Positions 31,935 to 43,538 are shown, counted from the first letter of the stretch. The stretch: 64,000 bases of DNA from Pomphorhynchus laevis (GCA_012934845.2 WNNJ02002869.1:1-64000); one strand, 5' to 3'. Notes: generated from the sequence alone by a model not told the origin. Numbers and translations: made by a program.

Positions 31935-32480
31935 TGAAAAATATGAGTCGGCATGGATGATATCACACCCAACAGGCTTCTTTCAACCGAGAATAAATAG
32001 TCCATATTTTCGTTATGCAATCTGTCTACAGTACGACCACAACCCGAAGTACTGCAAAGCTCGTTGTGGATGCGGATCTGTCATCGATACATTGCATGCA
32101 TTATTGTGAGGGATTGACATCACTATAATTACCAGACACGACAAAACATAATATTATTGAAGTGAGATGAAAGGAATTTGTAAGGAGGTAAATATCGAAC
32201 TACAACTAAGACCTGTTACGAAAAAGTACCACTTTGATCATGAAAGTTATAGAAATGCTAACTCAAAATCATAGGGATTTTGAGTTAGCATTTCTGACAG
32301 TGATTTTTTTTGAGTTGGCATGTATAGGAATTTTTTTGGAGAAATGATGCGTTCATTTCTAGACATGTTCATATTTAATGCGCTTGCATCACCTTACGCT
32401 CAGGAAGCACTAGCAAATATACACATAAAACGTTCATATAGAAAAAAAATGAGCTTGCGGTTTTGATACTACATTTACAT
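31935..32480 (+). pseudogene. RLE-type LINE, zinc finger and nuclease region, degraded
   Basis: Plus strand pieces: PTGFFQPRINSPYFRYAIC, then YCKARCGCGSVIDTLHALL and ITRHDK (finger followed by RH), then in another frame GICKEVNIELQLRPV, and near 32350-32440 SFLDMFIFNALASPYAQEA. The last block corresponds to LLDICTFNHLAQS of the intact element. A 20-bp-arm hairpin (GAAATGCTAACTC..) at 32247-32292 interrupts it. Several stops; dead. Confidence 0.65.
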
Positions 32481-33472
32481 CATGAGTAGAAATTGAACCT
32501 AACGCGGATAAACTTTTTAAATGTTTACAGATCTTAAAGAAATATGGGAGAAAATATCATTCACATTCAACTAATATAAGTATTGCAATAGCTAAAGCCA
32601 GTTCATTGTGCATAAGGCAAAAATAATGCTAATTTCGAGCAAATTCGAAACATTTGAAAGGAATATAGATAGAAAAATATAAAATTTTGACAAAACAAAC
32701 TTCAGGTATATTTTAGGAACCCTTCGATATATAACATGTTGAACTTCAATTTTGAAATTATTATAAAATGACTTAAAATATAAATTATATATTCTCAGAT
32801 TAGTAATCTATTGGCATAAAATGTAAAATGTAAATCCACTTAAAAAGCTAACATTAATACAATTAATAAATGTAATTCTGTAAAATGCAAGCCACAGTAA
32901 AAATGAACTTAATTGACAATTTATAACAAAATTTCATACATTTAATATAACCCATATACGTAATTTTGTAAGCAAAGCAAATCAGCTAACCGAGTTAACG
33001 CATTAAATATTATTAATATTAAAAAAATAACGTTAAATCAAAATTTAATAATTAAATAATAAATAAATATAAATAACAAATAATTGCTATAAGATTTCAT
33101 ACAATTTATATTGTATAAATTGTATAATTTATACAATTTATACAATTCACGTTAAAAAAATGAATTTTATAAAAAAATAATTTTATAAAAAGATGAATTT
33201 TATACAAAAGAAAAACGTGAATTTTATACAATTCACGTTAAAAAAAGCTTGAGATAAATAATATACAATTACAGTTCAGATCGCTACGCTCGCGGAAAAA
33301 TCTGTATTAATTAGGAGTTTAAACTATCTTGTTATACATATTAACTACTTACAAAGAACCTAAATTGGAAGAACCTAAACCTAAAAACCTATACCAGAAG
33401 AACCTACACAATCTTTATTGAAATCTACACAAGATACTTTACTCTGATAAAGTCTGAATATACATACATATA
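32481..33472. other. AT-rich stretch with a degraded Naiad end
   Basis: At 32985-33145 a diverged Naiad terminus starts at AAATCAGCTAACCGAGT. At 33145-33245 short repeats of AATTTTATACAATTCACG type occur. The last ~170 bp before 33473 are probably the 5' UTR of the next LINE. Confidence 0.55.
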
Positions 33473-34633
33473 ATGGTCAAACAGAGGAAGACTACAAAGC
33501 GAGGTGATGCTGCCAAGTTCGTGGATTATCAGGTTCGGTGTTCAAGTGAAGATTGTCATGTGTGGACAAGTGTTTCAGTTCCCGGGGAAAAGAAAACAGC
33601 TCTGTCTAATGCATCTTTCTACTGCGGGTACTGCTGCGCATCTTTGATAAATGATTTGAAGACGGAATCTACCCCCTTGGTTGTCGGTCAGTCGAGTTGT
33701 AATTCTCTTGGACCCATATCAGATCCACCAATTCCAAAAAGCATAAGTGCCGGTCAAAGTAAGGAAGTTCTTATTTCCAAATCTACTAAGAATGTTGAAA
33801 ATTTCAGTCATTGTGATGGAAGCTATTCTAACTCTATATATCCCTCGTCAAGTCTTAACTCTATATATCCCTCCTCAAGTCTTGCAAATAATCCAATGAA
33901 TATAGATTTAACTGTAGAGGGTGAGACTGTAGCCATGGATGTTCCAGTGCATTTACCTGATGTTACTAATGATGAAAATACATATTGTCAGGTTTTGAAT
34001 CATGGTCATATGTCTGATAATGGGACTGTCAAAAAGAAGGAACAAGCGTCAACGATAAGTCAACATACACTATCCGCAGTGTCACGTGACAGTCTCGAAT
34101 TGCAAATTGGTAATAATAGGAAACACACCGCTGATCGATGTAGATCTGTTATTCTGGCCAATGTAAGAGAATCTTTATTTGAGAACGCACAAGTACGTCT
34201 TAACGAGGACGTCCAGAGTGTGAGATTTATATTGACGCAGGTACTTGGTTCTTGCAATGTGGATATTGTCAAACGTGTTAAACTCGTTGCATTATTTCGA
34301 CTGGGTAAGCGTGATACACTTAGTAATAGGCCGCGTTTACTCAAGGCCGTATTTAGAGAGCAGTCGCATGCTGAGTTAATTCTTCGGAATTCATATCGTT
34401 TAAAAGGATCCCATGTTAGTCTCTTAAAAGATCTTGACGCTCTTCAAAGGGAGAAATTGTCTCAAGCTAAGAAAGAACTTGCATCTCGTGTTGCACTTGG
34501 TGAGAGCAATCTATGTGTGCAAAATTTTCAAGTAGTGAGGCGACGCATTCGAATCAGTTGGTCCCCACTAGATGTATCGCCTCTCATGAATGTGGAGGGT
34601 TTTGGCAAGGTCTTACAGCATATAAGTGCCTAG
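33473..34633 (+). CDS. CR1-like LINE ORF1
   Basis: 386 codons from ATG 33473 to TAG. N-terminal zinc module: C23, C28, C51 and C54 (VRCSSEDCHVW..FYCGYCC). Residues ~120-220 are Ser/Asn-rich. From ~225 (CRSVILANVRES) to ~380 lies the RRM-like block common to ORF1 of jockey/CR1-group LINEs (VKLVALFRLGK..RPRLLKAVF). ORF1 proteins bind element RNA. It overlaps ORF2 by up to 121 bp in a different (-1) frame, if ORF2 starts at 34513. The frame is uninterrupted. Confidence 0.8.
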   Translation: MVKQRKTTKRGDAAKFVDYQVRCSSEDCHVWTSVSVPGEKKTALSNASFYCGYCCASLINDLKTESTPLVVGQSSCNSLGPISDPPIPKSISAGQSKEVLISKSTKNVENFSHCDGSYSNSIYPSSSLNSIYPSSSLANNPMNIDLTVEGETVAMDVPVHLPDVTNDENTYCQVLNHGHMSDNGTVKKKEQASTISQHTLSAVSRDSLELQIGNNRKHTADRCRSVILANVRESLFENAQVRLNEDVQSVRFILTQVLGSCNVDIVKRVKLVALFRLGKRDTLSNRPRLLKAVFREQSHAELILRNSYRLKGSHVSLLKDLDALQREKLSQAKKELASRVALGESNLCVQNFQVVRRRIRISWSPLDVSPLMNVEGFGKVLQHISA

Positions 34634-35648
34634 CTGATTTGGGATCTGAAGTGTGTCAGATTGCTAGAGATGATATTATTACTCGCACTGGTGTGAATAA
34701 AAGTCATAGTATATTTTATTGTAATGTTCGGAGCTTGTTACAGAAAGTCGATGAGCTAAAGTTTAGGATCGAGTCTGTTAATCCAATTATAGTTGGTATT
34801 ACAGAATCTTGGCTTAATTGTGATGTATCCGATGCTGAGGTATCCATCCCAGGCTATTCTTTGTTCCGTAGTGATCGGATAGGGGGTAGGGGTGGTGGCG
34901 TAGCTCTCTTTATGAGAGACGAAGTTAAGGTGCGCGTTTTGAGTAAGTCGTCTATTGATAGAGTTGAGAGTTTGTGGTGTCAGGTGAAGTTTGATAACAG
35001 CTCACCCATCATACTGGGTCTTGTGTATCGTGCTCCTAAGGCAATATCTAAGAAACTCATCGAAGAGATAGAGTTGTATACTCGAGGAGATTGTGATACT
35101 GTGATAATTGGGAATCTGAATATGCCAGATGTTAAATGGACTTCGAATACGGTTCTTCCTACTTGTGATAGTGAATCTTGTGACCTTATGGAGTGTTTTG
35201 CTTATTGTGGTCTTGCTCAATTTGTTGATTTACATACTCGCTTTTCAAGTTGTAGTTCTTCCCTGCCTGATCTTTGCCTATCGACAAACAGTCAATTAAT
35301 CAGTAGTATCTAATATGATTCTCCTGTATGTTTGTCTGATCACTGTGTAGTTAAAGTTTTGCTTAATATACAAATGAGGGTGTTTCATCATGCTCGGTAC
35401 AAACGTCAGATTAATGTTTTTCGGGCGAACTATGATGTTATTACATCAAAGCTGCATAGAGTAAGTTGGCCTGATCCGGCTGTTGTCGGAGTTGACGAGG
35501 CCTGGGATCATTTTCGCGTGACGCTTTATTCTCTAATGGTAAAATTCTCACCTTTGAAGTCTAAGACTAGTCGGAAAAGCGCTCGTTGGTTTGATACTGA
35601 GCTGGCTACTGCGATGAAGGCTCGTGACTTCAGTTTCAAATGCTTTAA
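34513..35648 (+). CDS. CR1-like LINE ORF2, endonuclease part (first copy, interrupted by insertion)
   Basis: APE-type endonuclease: YCNVRSLLQKVDELKF, GITESWLNCDV, GGRGGGVALFM, LGLVYRAP, then GNLNMP where GDxN is expected, and SDHC near 35340. One stop at 35311-35313. At 35648 the element is cut by the opposite-strand LINE. The 1258 bp 34391-35648 recur at 38252-39509 without indels and with about 20 substitutions; there the motif is GDLNMP. The altered catalytic Asp and the stop mean this copy is decaying. Confidence 0.8.
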
Positions 35649-35724
35649 AAAAAAGATTTATTTTAACGTGGCAAATGCGTGCCAGCGCACGCTTACATGA
35701 CCACAACAAAAACAAAACTGTGAA

Positions 35725-37242
35725 TCAGGCGTCGAGAAGGTGTGAACGGAGGAGGTGTTTGAATGTGATAAAAGAGGGAGCGCGGCGGACGTCGAGAGGG
35801 AGTTGATTCCAGGCGAGTGAGGTGGCGACGAGGAAGGATCGGAGACCGTAGTTGTTGGAGTAATTAGGAACGTGGAGTAAGAGGGTATGACAGGAACGAA
35901 GCGATAGCGAGGTGGGGCGAGTATCGTCTAAGAAAGGAAGGTTGATGAACGATGGGGAGCCGACAGCGATGAGACGAAAAGTAATGAGAAGAAGGCGGAG
36001 TTTGATGCGGATGTGGATGGTGGGCCAGGAGAGTTGGCCAAAATATGTGGATGTGTGGTCGAAGCGACGGAGGCGAAAGAGCACTCGAACGGCGGTGTTG
36101 ATTATTCGTTGTAGGGGTAGGATGATGGATTTTGGAGAATTGGCGAAAAGGCTAAGGCAGTAATCGATTTTAGGGAAAAGAAGCGATGAAAGAAGAGACA
36201 TACAAGAACGGAAGTCGATAAGGGGGCGGATACGGCGGATGTCACGAAGAATTAAGTTAGACGAGCGGACCTTGTCACGGACGAAGGGTTTAAGGGAAAG
36301 GTGATCATCGAAATGGAAGCCTAAGAAAGTGAGATTGTGGACTACAGGGATGATCGATGAGGCAAAAGATACAATGGGAGGAGATATGCTTGGTTTACGG
36401 GGAAGGATCCACATTATTTTGGACTTTTCGGCGTTTAGAACGAGGTGGAGATTGCAGAGACGCTTGTAGATAGAAGAGAGACAGTTGGAGGCAGAAATGG
36501 CGATATCGTGTATGCGATGTGCGGGTGCATGAGCATAGATTAGAATGTCATCGGCGTATTGCATGACGTTAAAGGAGTAAGGTTTGATAAATGGAGAGAG
36601 ATTGCCATGCAAAAGAGAGAAAAGCAGGGGACCTAGGACTGAACCTTGTGGAACCCCGCAAAAAATAGGGATGGGAGGGGAGGATGATGAATTAGAACAG
36701 ACGCGAAAGGAACGGTCGGATAGATATGAGGCGAACCAAGCTACGGAGGAGGAAGAAAAGCCGTAATCATAACGAAGGCGAGAAAGGAGGACGGAGTGGT
36801 CGACAATGTCGAATGCGGAGGAGAGGTCCAGGGAGATGAGAACACTATATAGAGCCTTGTCTCGAGAAATGAGTAAGTCGTTGTACACTTTTATGCATGC
36901 GATTTCTGTCGAGTGATTAGAGCGGAAAGCGGATTGGAAAGGAGGGTACAGATTGGATGAGGAGAGATAAGCGTTGATTTGTATTAAGATGAGGCGTTCT
37001 AAGAGCTTAGAAAGAGTAGGGAGTAGTGAAATGGGGCGATAGCTGGAAGGAAGGGAGGGTTCGAGCGATTGTTTCTTAAGGAGGGGACGAACGATTGCGG
37101 ATTTCCAGTGTGAAGGGAAGATACGACTGCGGATGGACGAGTTAAACAAGGTTGTGAGAAATGGGGATATCGATGAGCATATAGATTTTAATATGTGGGT
37201 AGGCAGGGGATCGGCAGGTGAGGTTTTGTTGGGAAAGGACAT
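35725..37242 (-). CDS. CR1-group LINE ORF2, reverse transcriptase
   Basis: 505 codons, open. Motifs in order: SPADPLPTHILK, PSSYRPISLLPTLSKLLERL, ISLDLSSAFDIVDHS (motif A), FCGVPQGSVLGPLLFSLL (motif B), MQYADDILIYAH (YxDD), HLVLNAEKSKIMW, and a C-terminal end with TSLAWNQLPLDVRRA. The frame reaches a natural stop 75 bp from the 3' end. It extends upstream of the ATG to about 37400 in the same frame, where a single frame change separates it from the endonuclease. Confidence 0.9.
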   Translation of the reverse strand: MSFPNKTSPADPLPTHILKSICSSISPFLTTLFNSSIRSRIFPSHWKSAIVRPLLKKQSLEPSLPSSYRPISLLPTLSKLLERLILIQINAYLSSSNLYPPFQSAFRSNHSTEIACIKVYNDLLISRDKALYSVLISLDLSSAFDIVDHSVLLSRLRYDYGFSSSSVAWFASYLSDRSFRVCSNSSSSPPIPIFCGVPQGSVLGPLLFSLLHGNLSPFIKPYSFNVMQYADDILIYAHAPAHRIHDIAISASNCLSSIYKRLCNLHLVLNAEKSKIMWILPRKPSISPPIVSFASSIIPVVHNLTFLGFHFDDHLSLKPFVRDKVRSSNLILRDIRRIRPLIDFRSCMSLLSSLLFPKIDYCLSLFANSPKSIILPLQRIINTAVRVLFRLRRFDHTSTYFGQLSWPTIHIRIKLRLLLITFRLIAVGSPSFINLPFLDDTRPTSLSLRSCHTLLLHVPNYSNNYGLRSFLVATSLAWNQLPLDVRRAPSFITFKHLLRSHLLDA

Positions 37243-37393
37243 GAGGACAGATGATACTTCTGTAGGTGATACAGGGAGAAGATGAAAGAGTTCGGGAAGG
37301 ATGAGAGTAGACTGGGCAGAGTGGAATAGGATGGAGACCGGGGTGTGAGAGAGCAGCGTGGATACTTTAGTCTGGAGAAATGACGAATAATCA

Positions 37394-38240
37394 TTAGCAT
37401 TGATGTTGCAAGGCGTAGAGGAACGAGCTAGGATTGAGATATAAAGTATGCCAGAGAGTCTTAGAGTTGAATGAAGTGATTATTTTATGCTGCCAGAAGG
37501 AGTTGCATTTGGTACGTAGTAGGTTGAGATGAGACCGGCGAAGAGCAAGATAGGAATCACGGAAAGACGGAGTGATCGAGCGGAAATCGCGTCTGAGAGA
37601 GCGGTGATAGACTCGAAAAGCATGGCGGAGTCGACGCTTTGAGAGTAGGCATTGGATGTCAAACCATGGGGCACGGTGCAAGCGACGGTGTGGGTGAGAC
37701 TTGAAGGGCAAGAGAATATCGAGAGTGGATGTGAGTTCAGAGTCGAAAAGAAAGGCGAGATCGTGAGGAGATGAATATGTTATTGTGGGTAATGATAGAG
37801 ACGATTTGAGTAAGGCAGAGCGGAGAAGGGAAAGGTCAAGATTTCTCCAAGGGCGACGTAGGATTGTAGGTGTGTGAGGAGGGGTGTGGTTGCGAGCGAG
37901 ATCAAGGGTGATAAGAAAGTGATCGGATAGACCAGGATCAGAGATGGACAGTGAGGTGTGGGCAGCAAAATGATCGGGGACAGCGATGATGTCGAGTGCC
38001 CCGCCAAGTATATGTGTGGGGGCAGTGGAGATTAGTTTGTAATTGTAGTTGGATAGAATGTTGATGAAGCGGATGGAATCTGTGGAAGAGGGGCGGTCTA
38101 GGCGGATATTGAAGTCGCCTAGAACGAGTGAAGGGATTGAGGACAAAGAACAATGAGAAAGGAGGTCAGCGAGTTCGGTAAAAAATAAGGCTGTTGGAGC
38201 TGATGAACCAGGACGGTATACAATGGCGAGATCTAGAGTG
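37394..38240 (-). CDS. CR1-group LINE ORF2, endonuclease C-terminal half
   Basis: Minus strand: IVYRPGSSAPTALFF near 38190-38235, LVLGDFNIRLD near 38100, THILGGALDIIAV and LSDHFLITLDLA near 37930, then the linker to RT. The N-terminal half of the nuclease is missing (5' truncation at 38251). The frame ends at 37394 through the frame change mentioned for the RT part. Confidence 0.85.
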
Positions 38241-38373
38241 ATCTAGAGTGATCATATCGTTTAAAAGGATCCCATGTTAGTCTCTTAAAAGATCTTGACG
38301 CTCTTCAAAGGGAGAAATTGTCTCAAGCTAAGAAAGAACTTGCATCTCGTGTTGCACTTGGTGAGAGCAATCT

Positions 38374-41007
38374 ATGTGTGCAAAATTTTCAAGTAGTGAG
38401 GCGACGCATTCGAATCAGTTGGTCCCCATTAGATGTATCGCCTCTCATGAATGTGGAGGGTTTTGGCAAGGTCTTACAGCATATAAGTGCCTAGCTGATT
38501 TGGGATCTGAAGTGTGTCAGATTGCTAGAGATGATATTATTACTCGCACTGGTGTGAATAAAAGTCATAGTATATTTTATTGTAATGTTCGAAGCTTGTT
38601 ACAGAAAGTCGATGAGCTAAAGTTTAGGATCGAGTCTGTTAATCCAATTATAGTTGGTATTACAGAATCTTGGCTTAATTGTGATGTATCCGATGCTGAG
38701 GTATCCATCCCAGGCTATTCTTTGTTCCGTAGTGATCGGATAGGGGGTAGGGGTGGTGGCGTAGCTCTCTTTATGAGAGACGAAGTTAAGGTGCGCGTTT
38801 TGAGTAAGTCGTCTATTGATAGAGTTGAGAGTTTGTGATGTCAGGTGAAGTTTGATAACAGCTCACCTATCATACTGGGTCTTGTGTATCGTGCTCCTAA
38901 GGCAATATCTAAGAAACTCATTGAAGATATAGAGTTGTATACGCGAGGAGATTGTGATACTGTGAAAATTGGGGATCTGAATATGCCAGAGGTTGAATGG
39001 ACTTCGAATACGGTTCTTCCTACTTGTGATAGTGAATCTTGTTACCTTATGGAGTGTTTTGCTTATTGTGGTCTTGCTCAATTTGTTGATGTACATACTC
39101 GCTTTTCAAGTTGTAGTTCTTCCCTTCTTGATCTTTGCCTATCGACAAACAGTCAATTAATCAGTAGTATCCAATATGATTCTCCTGTTGGTTTGTCTGA
39201 TCACTGTGTAGTTAAAGTTTTGCTAAATATACAAATGAGGGTGTTTCATCATGCTCGGTACAAACGTCAGATTAATGTTTTTCGGGCGAACTATGATGTT
39301 ATTACATCAAAGCTGCATAGAGTAAGTTGGCCTGATCCGGCTGTTGTCGGAGTTGACGAGGCCTGGGATCATTTTCGCGTGACGCTTTATTCTCTAATGG
39401 TAAAATTCTCACCTTTAAAGTCTAAGACTAGTCGGAAAAGCGCTCGTTGGTTTGATACTGAGCTGGCTACTGCGATGAAGGCTCGTGACTTCAGTTTCAA
39501 ATGCTTTAAGGGTGGGTTTTGTGAATATGGTGTTTATAAGCAGGCGAGAAATTTCTTCAATTCTTTAAAGCGACATAAGCGCTATTTATTTGAAAATGGT
39601 CTAGCTCATAGTTGTAGACATGATCCCAAAGCTCTCTTTCTATATGTGAATAGTAGTAGGAACGCTAATAAAACAATTGGCCAATATTTTGATAGCGTTA
39701 TTGAAGACGACCTTGCTGAGATGTTCTCAAGGCATTTTTACTTGTACAAAGAGACTACAAACGAGTATTCTGAACCTATCCAGAACAGTGAGACGATAAG
39801 AGGTGCTAGTGTTTCATATCCTAGTTTAGACATAGCTAATTTGATAACTCCTGAGAAAGTTTTAGCTGAACTGCATCGTCTTAAAGAGACAAACTCCAAA
39901 GGTGCTGATTTGTTACCTTCGATATATCTTCGTCGAATAGCAGACTCAATATATACACCACTTTGTAACATATTTCGACAATCTATTATTGATACGACTC
40001 TTCCAAAAGAGTGGAAACAATCGATCATTCACCCCATCTTCAAAAAGGGTGATAGATCTTCAGTAGACAATTATAGACCAGTAAGTATTACTTGCTTATG
40101 TTGTAGAATGTTAGAGCGAATTATACATGGTTATATGGTCAAGTTTTATAGTGAGAATAATGTAATAGCTTCTGAGCAACATGGTTTCCGTAAGGGTTGT
40201 TCAACCATTACTAATCTACTCGCAGCCCATCTTGATTGGTCAGCTAATAAAGCCGTATCAATTGCTACTGACATCATATTCTTCGATTTCTCTAAGGCAT
40301 TTGACAGAGTAGACCATAGATTCCTCCTAAATAAACTAGAGAAAAGTGGCATTCCATTTTTGCTTGTTAGATGGATTGAATCGTTTTTAAGCAATCGTAG
40401 TTATTGTGTGCATGTAGATAATTTTTACTCTTCTTCGCGGCCATGTAATATAGGGGTGCCTCAAGGTTCAGTATTGGGTCCATTGTTATTTAGTGTCTAC
40501 ATCAACGATATCCCGGAATTTATTGATTCTCGGATGCTTTTATATGCAGACGATTTGAAAATCTGGCGGGCAATTTGTTCACCCAATGATATAGTTAAAC
40601 TGCAACGGGATATCGATGAAGTCGAAAATTGGGCTCTGCTCAATAGGTTGATTGTAAATATATCAAAATGCAAACATTTACGTGTTCGTGGCGGAAATGC
40701 TCAATCTTTAGTTAATTATAGCTTTCAAAGCAGTGATATAGAACGAGTGAGCAAATATAAGGACTTGGGAGTGTGGATAAACAGTGATTTGAGTACCGTC
40801 ACACATACTGAACATGCTTGTTCAAATGCGTTGGGGATAATCGGTCAACTTCGACGCACTTTCATTGCACTCAATCAATTTGCCCTACGTCCGCTAATCT
40901 TTGCTCATGTGTTGAGCCGTCTTCTATATGCTGCGCCGTGTGTGTATCCCCAAAATTCAAAAGAACATATTAGTTCAGAGAGGTACTTCATAAAGCTACC
41001 AAGCTAG
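38374..41007 (+). CDS. CR1-like LINE ORF2, endonuclease and reverse transcriptase
   Basis: Same frame throughout with one TGA at 38836-38838 where the first copy has TGG (Trp). Endonuclease: ITESWL, GRGGGVALF, LVYRAP, GDLNMPEVEW, SDHC. RT: FKKGDRSSVDNYRPVSITCL, QHGFRKGCSTITNLL, FFDFSKAFDRVDHR, IGVPQGSVLGPLLFSVYIND, MLLYADDLKIWRA, VNISKCKHL. The last codons after about 40980 are out of frame; the true C-terminus is in the next entry. The product nicks DNA and copies element RNA. Clade CR1 by motif style (similar to schistosome SR1-type elements). Confidence 0.88.
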
Positions 41008-41024
41008 CACCGCAACTGAAATTT

Positions 41025-41363
41025 TTGTCGTACCCTGATCGATTAAAAGCACTTAGACTTGAGACTGTCACGTGGACCCGCCGGTACATCGATATGAGTA
41101 TGGTCTGGCAAATTCTTAATGATTTGGATCATCCACTTCGAGATTGTCTTCATTTGCGCTCATCCAATATCCTCCGAGGCCATGGTTTAACCCTGCGACG
41201 TGAAAGGATAAGAAAATCACGAGCTGTCCAATTTGATCGGCGAGTTGTATCTCTGTGGAATAGGCTTGGAGAGTCAACAGTGTGCAGTAGCAATATCAAC
41301 GAATTCAAAAAGAAATTACGGATGGAGGATGCCATGGGGAAAGCTGCTTTTCCGTATTTGTGA
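41025..41363 (+). CDS. CR1-like LINE ORF2, C-terminal end (frame-shifted)
   Basis: 112 codons in another frame, continuing the RT ORF after a shift near 40980 (KATKLAPQLKFLSYPDRL). It holds ILRGHGLTLRRERIRKS and RVVSLWNRLGESTV, the usual tail of CR1-type ORF2 proteins, and ends at a natural TGA. Confidence 0.8.
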   Translation: MSYPDRLKALRLETVTWTRRYIDMSMVWQILNDLDHPLRDCLHLRSSNILRGHGLTLRRERIRKSRAVQFDRRVVSLWNRLGESTVCSSNINEFKKKLRMEDAMGKAAFPYL

Positions 41364-41465
41364 TACTTTTATTATATTTTCTTTTTTTCTGCAGTGAACC
41401 AGCCAATTAAGCCATGCTTTTATGTGCTGTTGAAACATTAATAATAATTAATAATAATATAAATC

Positions 41466-41960
41466 TAAAAAATTGAAATTTAAAATAAGTCGATTTTTAT
41501 GAATTGACTAATAAATAACAGACGTTGTATCATAATAAGGATTAGAGGTCATCAGAAGGAACTGCTATGCTATCAGGTTTCGGCCCCTAACTCCTCTACC
41601 CAACATAGCAGTGGGGCCAAATACATGCTAAAAATAAAAATAAAGATAAGTAATAAATAATTATAAATAAAAAAATAAAAAATAAAAAATAAAAAATAAA
41701 ATTTTAAATAAACGTCATTTTTATGAATTGACTAATAAATAACAGACGTTGTATCAGAATAAGAATTAGATGGTCATCAGGAGGAACTGCTATGCTATCA
41801 GGTTTCGGCCCCTAACTCCTCTACCCAACATAGCAGCGGGGCCAAATACATGCTAATGATGTATTTCCTCTGATAAAACTATCTAGTATCTTATTCTAAT
41901 ACAAAGTATATTATTTATTATCCATCCATAAATATTTGCCACTTAAGAGTTTAAATTTAT
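41466..41960 (-). repeat. Two Naiad 3' terminal cores in tandem
   Basis: The core with GGAACTGCTATGCTATCAGG occurs at 41550-41630 and again at 41785-41865, same orientation. The second continues to the last RT codons. Between them is low-complexity A/T. Confidence 0.7.
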
Positions 41961-42049
41961 TCTTTATATTATATTATTCTTTATTTTTGATTTTTAATTT
42001 TTTAATTTTGCAAATAAAATAAATAAATGCAATTTATTAGAAATATAAA

Positions 42050-43538
42050 GATGGTTATCTTGCCAACTTCGCAAAACAAGCCGCGTTTCCTCCTTGTACC
42101 GCTGCGCTAATTCGTTGCATGAGGAAATTCATTTTCTGTTTAGCTCCAGTCGATCGAACTAATTTTTCACAGAAGCAGCAAAAAAGTCGCTGAGCTGGTG
42201 CCAACTGCTCCAAGGAATTCGATGGCGATCGGAACAAACTTGTACTTCCGCTCATCTAAGCCGCTATATTTGGTACGCTTAACAAGTAAAGCATGATCAA
42301 CAACGTAACTTGCAGAATGTACAGCGCGCGCTATGTAAAAGGCTGCGAGTGTGTTTGTGCATGTAAAGACCCAAACAAGCACTCAACCCGCCTCCAACGG
42401 CAGTAACGAAGCCCCATCGGGTCGCTTGTCGTAGTCTCTAGTAAAACCAACGGGTTCTAGTCTAAATGGAATTCTTGCATAGGCTAGAGTCATTCGCACA
42501 ATTTAATTGACCGCTGCATGACGTACATTTCTGCCTTTTGTTTTGTTGCAGTCTAAAGCATGGACGTTGTTTTTTCGGATCGCTTCTCCGCATATACATC
42601 AATGTGGTTGAGCACATTGAACGCCAAGTTAGAGTGAAACTGCGGTGGACGATAACACGCATCATAATAGTTCCCCCAATCATCGTTTTAAAGGGTTGAC
42701 ATTGATGGGATGGTTGCCTGAAATTCAGCGTGCCATTGATATGTAGGTTTTCAAAGTCTGGGTCTGGTAAGAGTGTAAGGAGTGACGGGCAGTTTCCTAG
42801 CAGTCTCTTGCTTAGCTCTCTTGTTAAGCATACATAGAGCCGAATGCTGGTATTGAGACTTCTAGTGCTTGTCGGACACAAAGAACTCTAAGTCTGATCG
42901 GTAAGGTAGTCTGTCGTGACGCATCATTAGGAAGCGGCACATTCAGCACCATTCTCATTAGACGGCAGTCTTCTGCGTGGAATGAGTGTAGTTCCTTGCT
43001 CCCAAAGCAAGGGGAACATCAAAGGAGGAAAGCTATTTTCGGAAGGCAGAGCGAGCTTCGCAGAAGTAGCAAAGCGTCACGGGTACTTAAATCGATGTAT
43101 TTTTCCTACATTATGAAGCTCGTTTAAAGGTTTACACAGAGTACCATCAATATTAGCTTAGCCTCCTAGATGAGCTCCCAATAGCTCAGCATATTGAGGT
43201 AAAACCTTCAGGAATCCAATAAGTTGGAATATAATGTGTCGACTAAAATTTAGGATTTTGTGATTACCTCCCACTTTTCGGAATTAAGCTACAATCAAAT
43301 TTCAAACCCCGCTGCATGAATTTTTCGGATGTCTAAAAGGATGGTGGCTGCAGTACCGCCAAGGCCACATTCATCCAAGTACCAAATATTGATGCGAGAC
43401 TACAGACTGTGTGCTAGAGCGTTAACTGCCAGGAAAAAAGACCTGGGCCCAGTGGATCACCATGTTGGATGCCTTCGCAAAATATAATGTACTCACTACC
43501 AAATATAGGAATACTCGGGAGGGCGTATTATATGTTAA
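42050..43538 (-). pseudogene. RLE-type LINE (YLDD family), RT palm to C-terminal nuclease
   Basis: Minus strand, heavily broken. Right to left: RT block with degenerate QQGD and YLDD near 43360-43480; thumb region DALLLLRSSLCLPKIAFLL and FGSKELHSFHAEDCRLMRM near 42960-43110 with NVPLPNDAS; a cysteine-bearing region near 42500-42560; and the nuclease near 42180-42420: RPDGASLLPLE, VLVWVFTC, then RKYKFVPIAIEFLGAVG and MQRISAAVQGGNAACF. RPDG plus the acidic strand fit a PD-(D/E)XK fold. This lineage differs from 10374-13549 (YADD). Stops and shifts throughout. Confidence 0.75.

Larger units (their letters stand above)
35649..38251 (-). mobile_element. CR1-group LINE inserted in the CR1-like LINE
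   Basis: A 2603-bp minus-strand insertion, 5'-truncated inside the endonuclease, with its 3' end (AAATAAATC then T/A run) at 35649. It is flanked by the 1258-bp duplication described in the findings. Its GC content (~47%) and codon use differ from the host LINE. Another copy of its 3' end is at 46688-47433. Confidence 0.85.
38252..41450 (+). mobile_element. CR1-like LINE, second part (duplicated endonuclease, RT, 3' end)
   Basis: Starts with the 1258-bp repeat of 34391-35648 and continues past it into the RT and 3' end. If the duplication and the inserted LINE are set aside, 33473-35648 and 39510-41450 form one collinear element. Ends in a TAATAATTAATAATAAT tail at about 41430-41460. Confidence 0.85.

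Noticed and set aside
35912-36766. Arg-rich plus-strand frames (e.g. 35912-36163, 36584-36766)
   Set aside because: Antisense shadows of the minus-strand LINE RT; same for 46921-47169.
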